Positions 46,475-54,967 of a stretch of 64,000 bases of DNA are shown here, piece after piece. A model generated the notes under the pieces. That model did no database searches, had not been told where the DNA came from, and saw only the letters and a program-made list of their open reading frames with translations. Source of the stretch: Vibrio hippocampi (lineage in GTDB: Bacteria > Pseudomonadota > Gammaproteobacteria > Enterobacterales > Vibrionaceae); NCBI RefSeq assembly GCF_921292975.1, contig NZ_CAKLCM010000002.1:806001-870000 (forward strand). Reading direction: 5' to 3'. How positions within the stretch are numbered: position 1 is the first letter of the stretch; each line of letters starts with the position of its first letter. A program made the translations under genes and the position numbers.

Positions 46475-48400
46475 ATGCCTGTAATTACTCTTCCTGACGG
46501 TAGCCAACGTCAATTTGATAACCCAGTTTCTACAATGGATGTCGCACTTTCTATCGGTCCTGGTCTTGCGAAAGCAACCATCGCCGGTCGTGTCGATGGT
46601 GAACGCGTTGATGCGTGTGATCTTATTGAAGCTGACGCAAGTTTAGAAATCATCACGGCGAAAGACGAAGACGGTCTTGAAATTGTACGCCACTCTTGCG
46701 CGCACCTGCTGGGTCACGCAATTAAGCAGCTTTATCCAGATGTGAAAATGGCGATCGGTCCAACTATCGATAGCGGTTTTTACTATGACATTGATTTAGA
46801 CCACTCCCTGACAATGGAAGATGTGGAAAAAATCGAAAAACGCATGAAAGAGCTAGCGAAGACCAAGTATCAAGTTATCAAGAAAAAGGTAAGCTGGCAG
46901 GAAGCTCGTGACACATTTGAGAGTCGCGGCGAAAGCTACAAGATGGAAATCTTGGACGAGAACGTATCGAAAGATGATCGTCCAGGTCTGTACCATCACG
47001 AAGAATACATTGATATGTGTCGCGGTCCACACGTACCGAACATGAGCTTCTGCCAACACTTTAAACTGTTGAATGTTGCAGGCGCATATTGGCGTGGTAA
47101 CAGCGACAACAAGATGTTGCAGCGTATCTACGGTACGGCATTCCACGACAAGAAAGCACTGAAAGAGCACCTAACCCGTTTAGAAGAAGCGGCGAAGCGT
47201 GACCACCGTAAGATCGGTAAGCAACTTGACCTGTTCCACATGCAGCAAGAAGCACCGGGCATGGTTTTCTGGCACCACAATGGTTGGTCAGTATTCCGTG
47301 ACCTAGAAGTGTTTGTTCGTGAAAAACTGACTGAGTATGATTATCAGGAAGTGAAAGGTCCTCTAATGATGGACCGCGTGCTTTGGGAACGCTCTGGTCA
47401 CTGGGATAAGTACGCGGATGCGATGTTCACGACGTCTTCTGAGAACCGTGAATATGCGATTAAGCCGATGAACTGTCCGGGTCACGTGCAGATCTTTAAC
47501 CAAGGTCTAAAATCATATCGTGATTTACCCCTGCGTATGGCTGAGTTCGGTTCATGTCACCGTAACGAACCATCAGGCGCACTACACGGTATCATGCGTG
47601 TTCGTGGCTTTACTCAAGATGATGCACACATCTTCTGTACTGAAAGCCAGATTCAAGAAGAAGTCACTTCTTGTATCAAAATGGTGTACGACACGTATAA
47701 TACGTTCGGCTTTACCAACATCGTTGTAAAACTGTCTACGCGTCCAGAAAAACGTGTTGGCTCTGACGAAATTTGGGATCGCTCTGAAGAAGCCCTGAAG
47801 CAGTCTCTTGAAGCAATGGAAATTCCATTCGAAATTCAAGAAGGCGAGGGTGCATTCTACGGTCCTAAGATCGAGTTTACTCTGTATGACTGCCTAGACC
47901 GTGCATGGCAGTGTGGTACCGTTCAGCTAGACTTTAACCTACCAGGTCGTCTTGGCGCGACTTATGTAGATGAGAACAACGAACGTCAAGTTCCGGTTAT
48001 GATTCACCGTGCGATCTTAGGTTCGCTTGAGCGTTTCATCGGTATTTTGATTGAAGAATATGCAGGCTTCTTCCCAACATGGTTGGCGCCTGAGCAGGCT
48101 GTTATTATGAATATTACGGACAAACAGTCCGAATATGTTCAAGAAGTAACAAAAAAACTGCAAAAAAGTGGAATTAGAGCCAAAGCGGACTTGAGAAATG
48201 AGAAGATTGGCTTTAAAATCCGCGAACACACTTTGAAGCGTATCCCGTACATGCTTGTTTGTGGCGACCAAGAAATGGAAGCTGGCGAAATTGCAGTACG
48301 TACACGCAAAGGTAAAGACCTCGGCAAGTTTAAAGTGGATGACTTTATTGCATACATCCAAGACGAGGTTTCTAGCCGTAAGCTCAATCTGGAGGAATAA
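46475..48400 (+). CDS. thrS: Threonine--tRNA ligase
   Basis: A 641-residue class II synthetase: N-terminal TGS domain ([14 protein letters not shown]), editing domain with [12 protein letters not shown], catalytic core ([39 protein letters not shown]) and an anticodon-binding domain. ATG 46475 is chosen because AGGATATATC precedes it and the family starts here. It is first in thrS-infC-rpmI-rplT. Confidence 0.96.
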   Translation: MPVITLPDGSQRQFDNPVSTMDVALSIGPGLAKATIAGRVDGERVDACDLIEADASLEIITAKDEDGLEIVRHSCAHLLGHAIKQLYPDVKMAIGPTIDSGFYYDIDLDHSLTMEDVEKIEKRMKELAKTKYQVIKKKVSWQEARDTFESRGESYKMEILDENVSKDDRPGLYHHEEYIDMCRGPHVPNMSFCQHFKLLNVAGAYWRGNSDNKMLQRIYGTAFHDKKALKEHLTRLEEAAKRDHRKIGKQLDLFHMQQEAPGMVFWHHNGWSVFRDLEVFVREKLTEYDYQEVKGPLMMDRVLWERSGHWDKYADAMFTTSSENREYAIKPMNCPGHVQIFNQGLKSYRDLPLRMAEFGSCHRNEPSGALHGIMRVRGFTQDDAHIFCTESQIQEEVTSCIKMVYDTYNTFGFTNIVVKLSTRPEKRVGSDEIWDRSEEALKQSLEAMEIPFEIQEGEGAFYGPKIEFTLYDCLDRAWQCGTVQLDFNLPGRLGATYVDENNERQVPVMIHRAILGSLERFIGILIEEYAGFFPTWLAPEQAVIMNITDKQSEYVQEVTKKLQKSGIRAKADLRNEKIGFKIREHTLKRIPYMLVCGDQEMEAGEIAVRTRKGKDLGKFKVDDFIAYIQDEVSSRKLNLEE

Positions 48401-48403
48401 GCT

Positions 48404-48955
48404 ATTAAAGGCGGAAGACGTGGCCAACAACCGGCCAAACAAAACCAGCACCGTTTAAACGGTGAAATTCGTGGCGTTCGTGAAGTTCGCTTAACAGGTG
48501 CAGATGGTGAATCTGTTGGTGTTGTTTCTATTCAAGAAGCACTAGATGCAGCTGCAGAAGCTGGTATGGATCTCGTAGAGATCAGCCCTAACGCCGAGCC
48601 ACCAGTTTGTCGTGTGATGGACTATGGCAAGTTCCTCTTCGAGAAGAGCAAAGCTGCTAAAGAGCAGAAGAAGAAGCAAAAACAGATCCAGATTAAGGAA
48701 GTAAAATTCCGTCCTGGGACTGATATTGGAGACTATCAGGTAAAACTACGCAACCTGACGCGTTTCCTAGAAGAAGGCAACAAAGTGAAGGTAACAATTC
48801 GCTTCCGTGGCCGAGAAATGGCTCACCAAGATATTGGTGTCGACGTTCTAAATCGTCTGAAAGAAGATACTGTAGATTTAGCTGTAGTAGAATCTTTCCC
48901 GACTAGAATCGAAGGCCGCCAAATGATCATGGTTCTAGCCCCTAAGAAGAAGTAA
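48404..48955 (+). CDS. infC: Translation initiation factor IF-3 (AUU start)
   Basis: A 183-residue protein starting at ATT 48404, not at a standard codon. GGAGG lies eight bases upstream and the following codons read KGGRRGQQ, matching the E. coli IF-3 start MKGGKR. An ordinary ATG occurs only 54 codons later and would remove most of the N-domain. IF-3 discriminates against AUU, so this start lets it limit its own translation. Motifs [14 protein letters not shown] and the C-terminal [12 protein letters not shown] are typical. The start lies three bases after the thrS stop. Confidence 0.96.
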   Translation: MKGGRRGQQPAKQNQHRLNGEIRGVREVRLTGADGESVGVVSIQEALDAAAEAGMDLVEISPNAEPPVCRVMDYGKFLFEKSKAAKEQKKKQKQIQIKEVKFRPGTDIGDYQVKLRNLTRFLEEGNKVKVTIRFRGREMAHQDIGVDVLNRLKEDTVDLAVVESFPTRIEGRQMIMVLAPKKK

Positions 48956-48978
48956 TTAACGGCTTACAAGTAATGGAC

Positions 48979-49011
48979 CCCTGTAGCTGGCAACAGTTAC
49001 AGGGTTTTATT
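48979..49011 (+). promoter_or_regulatory. Hairpin between infC and rpmI
   Basis: CCCTGTAGCTG/CAGTTACAGGG with loop GCAA, then TTTTATT. It has terminator shape. It lies in the infC-rpmI gap, where E. coli L20 represses rpmI-rplT, so it may act as an attenuator or as part of the L20-responsive leader. Confidence 0.65.
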
Positions 49012-49061
49012 CGCCCTAATTACACGTTTATTTAACAACTAACAATGCGGAGTTATTCATC

Positions 49062-49256
49062 ATGCCTAAGATGAAAACCAACAAAGGTGCTGCTAAGCGT
49101 TTTAAGAAAACTGCTGGTGGTATTAAGTACAAGCACGCTACTAAGCGTCACATCCTGACCAAGCGTACTACTAAGAACAAGCGTCAGCTTCGTCCAAATG
49201 CAATCCTTCCAAAATGTGAAGTGGCTGCAGTTGCACGTATGCTTCCATACGCTTAA
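49062..49256 (+). CDS. rpmI: 50S ribosomal protein L35
   Basis: A 64-residue basic protein, [20 protein letters not shown], with the usual [15 protein letters not shown] segment. It is translationally linked to rplT in the L20 operon. Confidence 0.97.
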   Translation: MPKMKTNKGAAKRFKKTAGGIKYKHATKRHILTKRTTKNKRQLRPNAILPKCEVAAVARMLPYA

Positions 49257-49296
49257 TTCTTTTAGTTTATCAATCGTTTAGTTTAGGAGAGACACA

Positions 49297-49650
49297 ATGC
49301 CTCGCGTAAAACGTGGTGTACAAGCTCGTGCACGTCATAAGAAAGTTCTAAAACAAGCTAAAGGTTACTACGGAGCACGTTCACGTGTATTCCGCGTAGC
49401 TTTCCAAGCAGTTACTAAAGCTGGTCAATACGCTTACCGTGACCGTCGCACTAAGAAGCGTCAGTTCCGTCAACTATGGATCGCGCGTATCAACGCTGCA
49501 TCTCGTCAAAATGGTCTATCTTACAGCCGTTTCATCAACGGTCTTAAGAAAGCATCTATCGAGATCGACCGTAAGATCCTTGCTGACATCGCGGTATTCG
49601 ACAAAGCTGCATTTGCAGTTCTAGTTGAAAAAGCGAAAGCTGCTCTTTAA
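49297..49650 (+). CDS. rplT: 50S ribosomal protein L20
   Basis: A 117-residue L20, [20 protein letters not shown] with a long N-terminal basic helix. It is an early assembly protein of the large subunit and represses its own operon. A clear TAGGAGAGACACA site precedes the ATG. The integron integrase relic lies just beyond its terminator. Confidence 0.97.
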   Translation: MPRVKRGVQARARHKKVLKQAKGYYGARSRVFRVAFQAVTKAGQYAYRDRRTKKRQFRQLWIARINAASRQNGLSYSRFINGLKKASIEIDRKILADIAVFDKAAFAVLVEKAKAAL

Positions 49651-49680
49651 TTTTTAATTAAAGCAGTTTAGGTCTATTGA

Positions 49681-49706
49681 AAGGGGAGCGAAAGCTCTCC
49701 TTTTTT
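49681..49706 (+). terminator. Terminator after rplT
   Basis: AGGGGAGC/GCTCTCCT stem with loop GAAA and six T. It marks the border between the ribosomal operon and the integron remnant. Confidence 0.9.
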
Positions 49707-49776
49707 ATGTCTGCAATATTGTCGATTGCGGACTCATTACCCCTGCCGCACCCTGATTAACAGCGTGAGTATCTAT

Positions 49777-50143
49777 TTGTGTTAGGATATTCTTTCGATA
49801 GCGCATCGGGTAACCACACTTCAGCATAGTTGTGTGGTTTTTTATCTCGTCTCCAAAGGTTGGTTGCATGCTGTCGCTGTTGAACCAATGTAGGGAATAG
49901 CTCCAGCGCTAGTGTGACAATACGACTTTTTTACCTTTTGCTTTCCAGATTCTCAACGTGCCGTAATCAAATGGGAAAGGAACTCTTCAACCTGCTTTGA
50001 TTTGACCCCAATTCTTTAGGATGCTTTTTATCATGATAGACGATGTATTGAAGTATCCATGATAGATAGGCATTAACCGTGTTTTTAGCATAATGCCTAG
50101 CATACATAATCTCCCGAATGTCGTTTAAAATAGGTGATTTCAT
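49777..50143 (-). pseudogene. intIA: Relic of the chromosomal integron integrase IntIA
   Basis: On the minus strand from ATG 50143 the translation MKSPILNDIREIMYARHYAK, then TVNAYLSWILQYIVYHDKKHPKELGSN, is the start of a Vibrio IntIA. A one-base loss then shifts the frame (QVEEFLSHL follows in the next frame). Roughly 90 residues are missing, including the first catalytic Arg region, and the sequence rejoins at DYGTLRIWKAKGKK. After another shift, TLALELFPTLVQQRQHATNL and HNYAEVWLPDALSKEYPNT can be read, and then similarity ends. The C-terminal His-Leu-Arg-His and Tyr are absent. About 367 bases remain of roughly 960. It cannot make an active recombinase. Confidence 0.9.
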
Positions 50144-50155
50144 GCTTTACTCCAA

Positions 50156-50175
50156 TACTGATTACATTCACAGTA
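50156..50175 (-). promoter_or_regulatory. LexA box upstream of the intIA relic
   Basis: TACTG, ten bases, CAGTA, with the symmetry of the SOS box, ends 13 bases before the intIA ATG. Integron integrases of vibrios are known to be SOS-controlled through such a box. It has survived although the gene has not. Confidence 0.8.
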
Positions 50176-50339
50176 TTTGACGGTAAGGAATGTTTTCAAC
50201 TTATATGGAAATAATCCATTTTTTTTGATGTACAATCAAAAACTCATACTAATCAACTGGTTTTATAGGGGATTGTTGTTTGCGTAGTAGTATATTGTCG
50301 ACTTATGCGGAAATGGTTTTGGGGCAAAGTACGGAATAA

Positions 50340-50362
50340 TTCCGTGTATAGAGCGTTAGTAG
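50340..50362 (+). other. Probable attI recombination core
   Basis: GAGCGTTAGTAGG, with the GTTAGTA core at 50355, lies between the divergent intIA relic and the first cassette gene. This is where attI must be. Cassette insertion would occur after the G of GTT. The 50176-50339 stretch between the LexA box and this core shows no gene. Confidence 0.65.
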
Positions 50363-50368
50363 GTCAGG

Positions 50369-50926
50369 ATGAATAAACAAAAACTCAAGCATCTAATTCA
50401 GCAAGTCCCAGAGTTGATCGAAACAGCTGAAGTGTGCCGGGAAGTAGGGCTGCCAAACTTCTATATCGCAGGCGGTGTTATTACTCAAATCATCTGGAAC
50501 AGTATCGAAAGTAAATCGTTTCTTGCTCAAGTTAAAGACTTCGATGTTGTTTATTTTGACAGGTCTAATCATGCCACCGAAGATGAGTTCAAAAATCGTA
50601 TTAGTTCACGGTTGAGTCATGGTGTGGACGTTGATGTAAAAAACCAAGCAATTATACATGAGCGCTATTTAAAGAAGTTTGGTTGTTCCATTCAGGCATA
50701 CGAGCGTGTCGAACAAGGTATCGAGTCTTGGCTTTCTGCCTTTGCTATTGGGTTCACTCTAGATAGCTCAGGAAACATTAAATTGTTCGCTCCCTATGGG
50801 GTAGAGGACGCATTTAATATGTTGATCAAACCTAACAGAAAGGCAATGACAGAAGCTCACTACAACAAAATGACCGATGGCTATAAGGCTAGGTGGCAAA
50901 AAGTACAGGTGCTCCCTTGGAGTTGA
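50369..50926 (+). CDS. Cassette 1: nucleotidyltransferase-family protein
   Basis: A 185-residue protein resembling the bacterial nucleotidyltransferase family COG3575/DUF925: NFYIAGGVITQIIWNSI, VKDFDVVYFD (Asp-x-Asp-like metal site), a YERVEQGIESWLSAFAIG segment and LFAPYGVEDAFNMLIKPN. Function is unknown. It starts six bases after the attI-like core and is closed by an attC site, so it is the first gene cassette. AGGTCAGG precedes the ATG. Confidence 0.8.
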   Translation: MNKQKLKHLIQQVPELIETAEVCREVGLPNFYIAGGVITQIIWNSIESKSFLAQVKDFDVVYFDRSNHATEDEFKNRISSRLSHGVDVDVKNQAIIHERYLKKFGCSIQAYERVEQGIESWLSAFAIGFTLDSSGNIKLFAPYGVEDAFNMLIKPNRKAMTEAHYNKMTDGYKARWQKVQVLPWS

Positions 50927-50930
50927 CCTA

Positions 50931-51047
50931 CAAACAATTTAAGAGTGATTCGGCACGCGTGGCATTTTTACTATGCGTTGGTTTAAGTGATTAAGGTGGT
51001 ATGCGGTAGCTTGTGTATTGCGTGCCTCACACCTTAAACAAGGCGTT
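50931..51047 (+). repeat. attC site of cassette 1
   Basis: The left arm TTTAAGAGTGATTCGGCACG and right arm CGTGCCTCACACCTTAAA pair imperfectly around a spacer, and the site ends AGGCGTT. This matches Vibrio superintegron attC (VCR-like) layout. An IS110-type element begins four bases after the GTT. Confidence 0.85.
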
Positions 51048-51050
51048 GAT

Positions 51051-51352
51051 ATGACCCCCACTGTCAATTAAAAATGCAAGAGTTCCTGCTCCCGCATTTC
51101 CAGAGCCTTTTAGCTTTTCAGTAGTAGTGTTACCGCATAGATGAAGCAAGTAATGTCGTCGGTTCTCATGCTGATATTCGTGGATTACTCACCATTCGAT
51201 GAACAGAGCCTACCTTACTTATTCCGTCGTGGCACCTGTCTTCAGTCTATGCTCGTGGTTCAATAAAGCTTGCGCTCTATTGCCGTCCTAACGCCGTCGG
51301 TGGTTGTGCCACACCCGATGTTTCATCCAATGCGATAACACTAATTCTTTTC
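51051..51352 (-). ncRNA. Candidate guide (bridge/seek) RNA region of IS110-type copy 1
   Basis: This is a noncoding segment downstream of the transposase. Read on the minus strand it contains GGCGTTAG (51288-51295), matching the attC 3' core GGCGTT against which both copies sit. It also contains ATAGAC about 40 bases further on, the complement of GTCTAT in the right flank (52603-52608). That is the two-guide layout of known bridge RNAs. These are short matches, so the assignment is tentative. Confidence 0.4.
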
Positions 51353-52507
51353 TCATGCTGGCAACCTTGCGATACGAGTTTTCGGATCGACTTGGCTGAC
51401 CACCACTTCTCTAGCGATTGCCCATATATAGGCAATCATCTCGCGGGCGATGGCGACAACAACAACACTGCGATGCTTTCCTTTTTGCAGCAATCGCTGG
51501 TAACGACGACACAACCTCTGTTGTGCATGCCATGCGATATCGACAATTTCCTTGGGCAGACCTTCTTGCCTGCGTAAGAGCTCGACAGAGATGTTCGCTT
51601 TGTGCTTGTAGGTATGCGCACCTTCAACGAGTAATCGTCTTGCTCGGCTATTTCCACATTTAGTGAGACTGCCGCGTTTGGACTTGCCGCCACTGGAGTT
51701 TTCAGTTGGTACTAATCCTAAGTAAGCCATGAGTTTTCTGGGGTGGTCGAACCGACGTAAGTCACCCAGTTCGGCAATGGTGCCGAGAGCAACGAGTAGT
51801 CTGACTCCACGCATGGCTTGAATGGCTTTAACGACGGGATAATAGCGCCAGTTTTTGACTTGATGGAGCAGCTCATTATCGAGTCGTTGTAGCCGTTGCA
51901 TTCGTTCGCTGATGGTAATGATCATTTCTTGCAGAACGATTTGCTGGCTATGGTGAGGCAAGATGAGGTCGGTCAGCCACCGTAGATGCTTTTTGGACCA
52001 GTTATCTTTCACCGTAGCTTGGATATTGTTTCGAAGTAGGAAGCCTTTTAGTTGGAACTTGGCGTCCTTGAGATCTTTCATCGCGGTTTCACGAGCACGA
52101 GATAAATCTCGAATGGCTTCATCTTCTGACTCAGGAACGTAGATAGGTGTGAGCTCTTCAGCCTTAAAAAGCTTGGCAAGTTTCGCTGCATCACGTTTGT
52201 CGGTTTTCACTCTATCACCTGATTTTTTCGGGATGAGTGAAGGTGCGATGACATAGCAGCAATGCCCTAGGCTTGTGAGCAAACGGTAAGTCCAATATCC
52301 ACATGGCCCCGCTTCGTAAACAAAGTGAAGTGTGGCTTTTGGATACTTAGATTGCAATTGCTGCGCAAGTTTAATCAGCGCAGATTTATTGGACTTAATT
52401 CGTTCTAAGTGCTCTGGTTTTGCGCCACGATGATCTTGTAAAACTGCGACCTGGATAAAAGACTTGTGTGTATCTAAGCCAATGAAAATTATGCTATCGT
52501 TATTCAT
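51353..52507 (-). CDS. IS110-family transposase (copy 1)
   Basis: A 384-residue DEDD transposase: N-terminal RuvC-like half with FIGLDTHKSFIQVAV and KTDKRDAAKLA, coiled middle, and C-terminal transposase_20 domain with MRGVRLLVALGTIAELGDLRRF, LMAYLGLVPTENSSGGKSKRG and the conserved Ser region. ATG 52507 is chosen because GGAGGCTAGC precedes it. It appears intact, with one Val more than copy 2. Confidence 0.9.
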   Translation of the reverse strand: MNNDSIIFIGLDTHKSFIQVAVLQDHRGAKPEHLERIKSNKSALIKLAQQLQSKYPKATLHFVYEAGPCGYWTYRLLTSLGHCCYVIAPSLIPKKSGDRVKTDKRDAAKLAKLFKAEELTPIYVPESEDEAIRDLSRARETAMKDLKDAKFQLKGFLLRNNIQATVKDNWSKKHLRWLTDLILPHHSQQIVLQEMIITISERMQRLQRLDNELLHQVKNWRYYPVVKAIQAMRGVRLLVALGTIAELGDLRRFDHPRKLMAYLGLVPTENSSGGKSKRGSLTKCGNSRARRLLVEGAHTYKHKANISVELLRRQEGLPKEIVDIAWHAQQRLCRRYQRLLQKGKHRSVVVVAIAREMIAYIWAIAREVVVSQVDPKTRIARLPA

Positions 52508-52627
52508 GCTAGCCTCCAAATTTAGTTGTTAACACACTAATTATGGCTCTGGCGTCAAGCTAACCCACGAGATTGGAGGCTAGCACTTCGTGGGGGGCAT
52601 TATGTCTATAGCGATTCGGGGTATATT

Positions 52628-52993
52628 ATGAAATCTTTGTTAAATTTAGTTCAACTTCATTGGCTGCTATTCACAATTATAATAGCTCTGTTAATTACGG
52701 TTTTGTCCCTGTATCCAGTAGATAGTCTTCCTTCGGTTCCAGGTACAGATAAAACTCACCATTTTATTGCTTATGGAGCCTTGGCATTTCCAGTTGCGTT
52801 GGCGAGACCAGAAAAGTGGCTGTTATTTATCGTAGGATTCTTAGGTTGTAGTGGTGTAATTGAATTAGTTCAGCCATATGTAAATCGCTATGGTGAATGG
52901 CTTGACTTAGGCGCAAATGGTTTAGGGCTAGTCGTAGGTATCTTAATTGCGTCTTTTGCTCGGTCGATGATTCTGAAGGAAAAATCGCAATAA
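52628..52993 (+). CDS. Cassette 2: VanZ-like membrane protein
   Basis: A 121-residue protein with about four membrane helices and the VanZ pattern: SLYPVDSLPSVPGTDKTHHFIAYGALAFPVALAR followed by VIELVQPYVNRYGEWLDLGANGLG. VanZ-like proteins are mostly uncharacterised; the founder gives low-level teicoplanin resistance. It begins 27 bases after IS110 copy 1 and runs directly into an attC at its stop, so it is a cassette. Confidence 0.85.
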   Translation: MKSLLNLVQLHWLLFTIIIALLITVLSLYPVDSLPSVPGTDKTHHFIAYGALAFPVALARPEKWLLFIVGFLGCSGVIELVQPYVNRYGEWLDLGANGLGLVVGILIASFARSMILKEKSQ

Positions 52994-53098
52994 CAAACGT
53001 TTAAGATAGATTCCCAACGCTTGGCGTTTTGCATTCTAAGTTGGGGTAAGTGTTTACGGTGTAAAGGTTTAGGTTAGGTGGTATGCGTTGCTCACCTG
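52991..53098 (+). repeat. attC site of cassette 2, left part (split by IS1111-like element)
   Basis: It starts TAACAAACGTTTAAGATAG and contains CCAACGCTTGGCG, the typical left arm of a Vibrio attC. It is broken after CACCTG by the IS. The right part resumes at 54351. Confidence 0.85.
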
Positions 53099-53255
53099 TA
53101 TGGTCTCCCCAGTTTTGTAAGTTAGCAGTGTGATTAAAAGCGCAGGTTAACTACCATATATACGGCCTGTTTTGACGGCTATTGCCTTGAGCAATATGAG
53201 GCAGTCGAACACGAGGTCCTGATCAACTTATCGACTTTAAAAGCTAGGAGGGCGT
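53099..53255 (-). ncRNA. Candidate seekRNA/bridge RNA region with target match
   Basis: This noncoding segment 3' of the transposase includes CCTGATCAACTTA at 53218-53230. The same 13 bases arise by joining the left flank (CCTG, 53095-53098) to the right flank (ATCAACTTA, 54351-54359). A match this long in so short a segment is very unlikely by chance and is what a target guide would look like. Transcript ends are not visible. Confidence 0.55.
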
Positions 53256-54271
53256 TCAGAATTCTGTGTCAGCTAATTTTGGTTGATACTCTTCGTTTTT
53301 GTTGTGATTGCCCATGCGTATTCGCATGAGCTTGTTCGCAAGCGCGACAGCCGCTCGGTTTGGTCCCCGTCGTTCTTGTAAATCCAGCATCCATTTGCTC
53401 AGTTTAAACTTGGCTCGTCTCAAAGCTGTCCTAGCTCCATGAACAAGTAAGGACCGAATATAAGTATTACCTTGCTTAGAAGCATTACGTTCCCGCCTGT
53501 CGTATCTTGCTTTGGAACAAGCCCCATCGCCGCAGAGGCATCTCGCCCAGTTTTAAACTGTTGACCTGAACCGAGCCAGACCGCCACCGCTTGGCTGGTG
53601 AGTGACCCAAAGCCAGGAATTGACATCAATCGCTTGGCATTATCGAATCGTTTAACGGTCTGGTTGAGTTTATCTTCAAACCATTTGATTTGCTCATCGA
53701 TGTATAAATAGCGCTCGTACTGGCGCGATAGAAGTTCACGCAGTATTGGCGATATTTGGTTTTCTGCATCTTCCAGTATCTCTGGAATGGCTTGCCTAAA
53801 TGAGGCTTTTCCTTTGGGAATAACAATGCCGTATTCGGCAATTAAACCTCGAACTTGATTAATCAAGCGGGTTCTTTCAGTGACGCATAATCTACGCATT
53901 CGAATCAGTGATTGAATATCTTGCTGCTCGATAGATTTGTGTAGGACGGGAGGATGTCGTTGGTAAAGCGTGAGTTCAGCAATCGCTTCAGCATCGTTAT
54001 AGTCGTTCTTTTGTTTGCGTCGCTGACTTTTGACATGCTGAGGCGGATATAAAAGTACTTCGTGCCCAAGTTTTTTAAATTCACGAGCCCAGTAATGGGC
54101 ACCAGAGCAGGTCTCCATAGCGATGATGGATGGAGTTTGGTTTGCAACGTAGTTAAGTAGTTTACCTCGTTGAAGTTTTTTACGCCCTAGGTTCTTTCCT
54201 TTATGATTGATTTCAAAAAGAAAGAAAATATTTTTTGCTAAGTCGATGCCGATGGTTTTATGCTGAGTCAT
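53256..54271 (-). pseudogene. IS1111-like transposase, frameshifted
   Basis: The first frame (54271-53420) codes 283 residues: MTQHKTIGIDLAKNIFFLFE, METCSGAHYWAREFKKLGHEV, KNDYNDAEAIAE and, in the C-terminal half, LMSIPGFGSLTSQAVAVWLG and MGLVPKQDTTGG. After TTGG the frame is lost near 53492. ERNASKQGNTYIRSLLVHGA and RRGPNRAAVALANKLMR continue in another frame to about 53300, with a probable second shift before the stop near 53256. The RuvC-like acidic residues are intact, but the C-terminal domain is broken. Confidence 0.82.
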
Positions 54272-54350
54272 GGTCTTCTCCTTCTGCTATGGGTCTGAAC
54301 ACTCCAAGCATGGTTCATAGCTATGTGAAGTGGTAGGGGGAGACCATCTC

Positions 54351-54370
54351 ATCAACTTAATTGGGCGTTA
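54351..54370 (+). repeat. attC site of cassette 2, right part
   Basis: ATCAACTTAATTGGGCGTTA completes attC2 and ends in the GTTA core, 19 bases before the next cassette gene. Confidence 0.8.
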
Positions 54371-54389
54371 TTTTTTCACGAGGTATTGA

Positions 54390-54854
54390 ATGAAAAATGA
54401 AATCGCAGGCGTTTTTTATGATGACCCCAAAATGTCATCAAAGGACCTAGATCAGATCGATATTCTTAGTGAAAAAGACTGTGTAGAAAAATGGTCTGCA
54501 TATATTAGTAAAGTAAGTCGTCACTACATGCGAATGAGAGATGATGAGTGGCCTGTAAAGATCGTTTCTGGAAAAAATTGCTTTTATCACTGGTTAGAAA
54601 GCTGGAACAGCGACAATTTTCTAGAGTTTAGTAATCGACTGCAGGATATAGGCATTCCGGACAACAGTACTCTTATTGTATTTTGGATGAGAGAAATTGG
54701 TCTTAAAACTAGCTGGGGAGTTTTTCGCAGAAATTGGGGAAATTTTCTATACGAGGATGAAGGTTGTATTTTGGTTCTTCCTGAGCGAGATGAATCGCTA
54801 GTATTGAGTAACGGTGTGGCTTGGTTAGGTAAACGAAGTGAGCCCAAAACATAA
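54390..54854 (+). CDS. Cassette 3: hypothetical protein, DUF2947-like
   Basis: A 154-residue acidic, tryptophan-rich cytosolic protein. LIVFWMREIGLKTSWGVFRRNWGNFLYEDEGCILVLPE and the ending NGVAWLGKRS resemble DUF2947, a family frequent in Vibrio cassettes; I am not certain of this. Function unknown. It starts right after the attC2 core with ACGAGGTATTGA before ATG, and its stop merges into attC3. Confidence 0.7.
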   Translation: MKNEIAGVFYDDPKMSSKDLDQIDILSEKDCVEKWSAYISKVSRHYMRMRDDEWPVKIVSGKNCFYHWLESWNSDNFLEFSNRLQDIGIPDNSTLIVFWMREIGLKTSWGVFRRNWGNFLYEDEGCILVLPERDESLVLSNGVAWLGKRSEPKT

Positions 54855-54967
54855 CAAAAGCTTCAAACCGACAGCCAACGCGTGGCATTTTTGGTTTGCA
54901 GTGATTTTAGAGTTTAAGGTGCAATGCAGCGGCTTGTTTTGTGCGTTGTCTGCGGTTTAAGCTGGCG
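54852..54967 (+). repeat. attC site of cassette 3, left part (split by IS10-like element)
   Basis: It starts TAACAAAAGCTTCAAACCG and contains CAGCCAACGCGTGGCA. The right arm reads TGTCTGCGGTTTAAGCTGGCG before the IS begins. A GGGCGTT core is found after the IS at 56303-56309. Confidence 0.82.

Larger units (their letters stand above)
51051..52600 (-). mobile_element. IS110/IS1111-type insertion sequence, copy 1, at attC1
   Basis: A 1550-base element. Ends ATGACCCCCAC and (inverted) ATGCCCCCCAC form short terminal repeats. The left flank is GGCGTTGAT, the 3' core of attC1, and copy 2 has the same flank. The element holds one transposase gene and a 302-base noncoding segment 3' of it, the place where IS1111-type elements encode their guide RNA. 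It is almost identical to 56313-57858 apart from a few substitutions and four extra bases. Confidence 0.88.
53099..54350 (-). mobile_element. IS1111-like (IS110 family) element inside attC2
   Basis: An element of about 1252 bases, with inverted ends ATGGTCTCCCC (53100-53110) and GGGGAGACCAT (54337-54347). Joining the flanks gives CACCTG-ATCAACTTAATTGGGCGTTA, a complete attC right arm, so it inserted within attC2 without visible duplication. The 157-base noncoding segment 3' of the transposase carries CCTGATCAACTTA, identical to the joined target. This fits the known attC-targeting IS1111 group. Confidence 0.85.
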
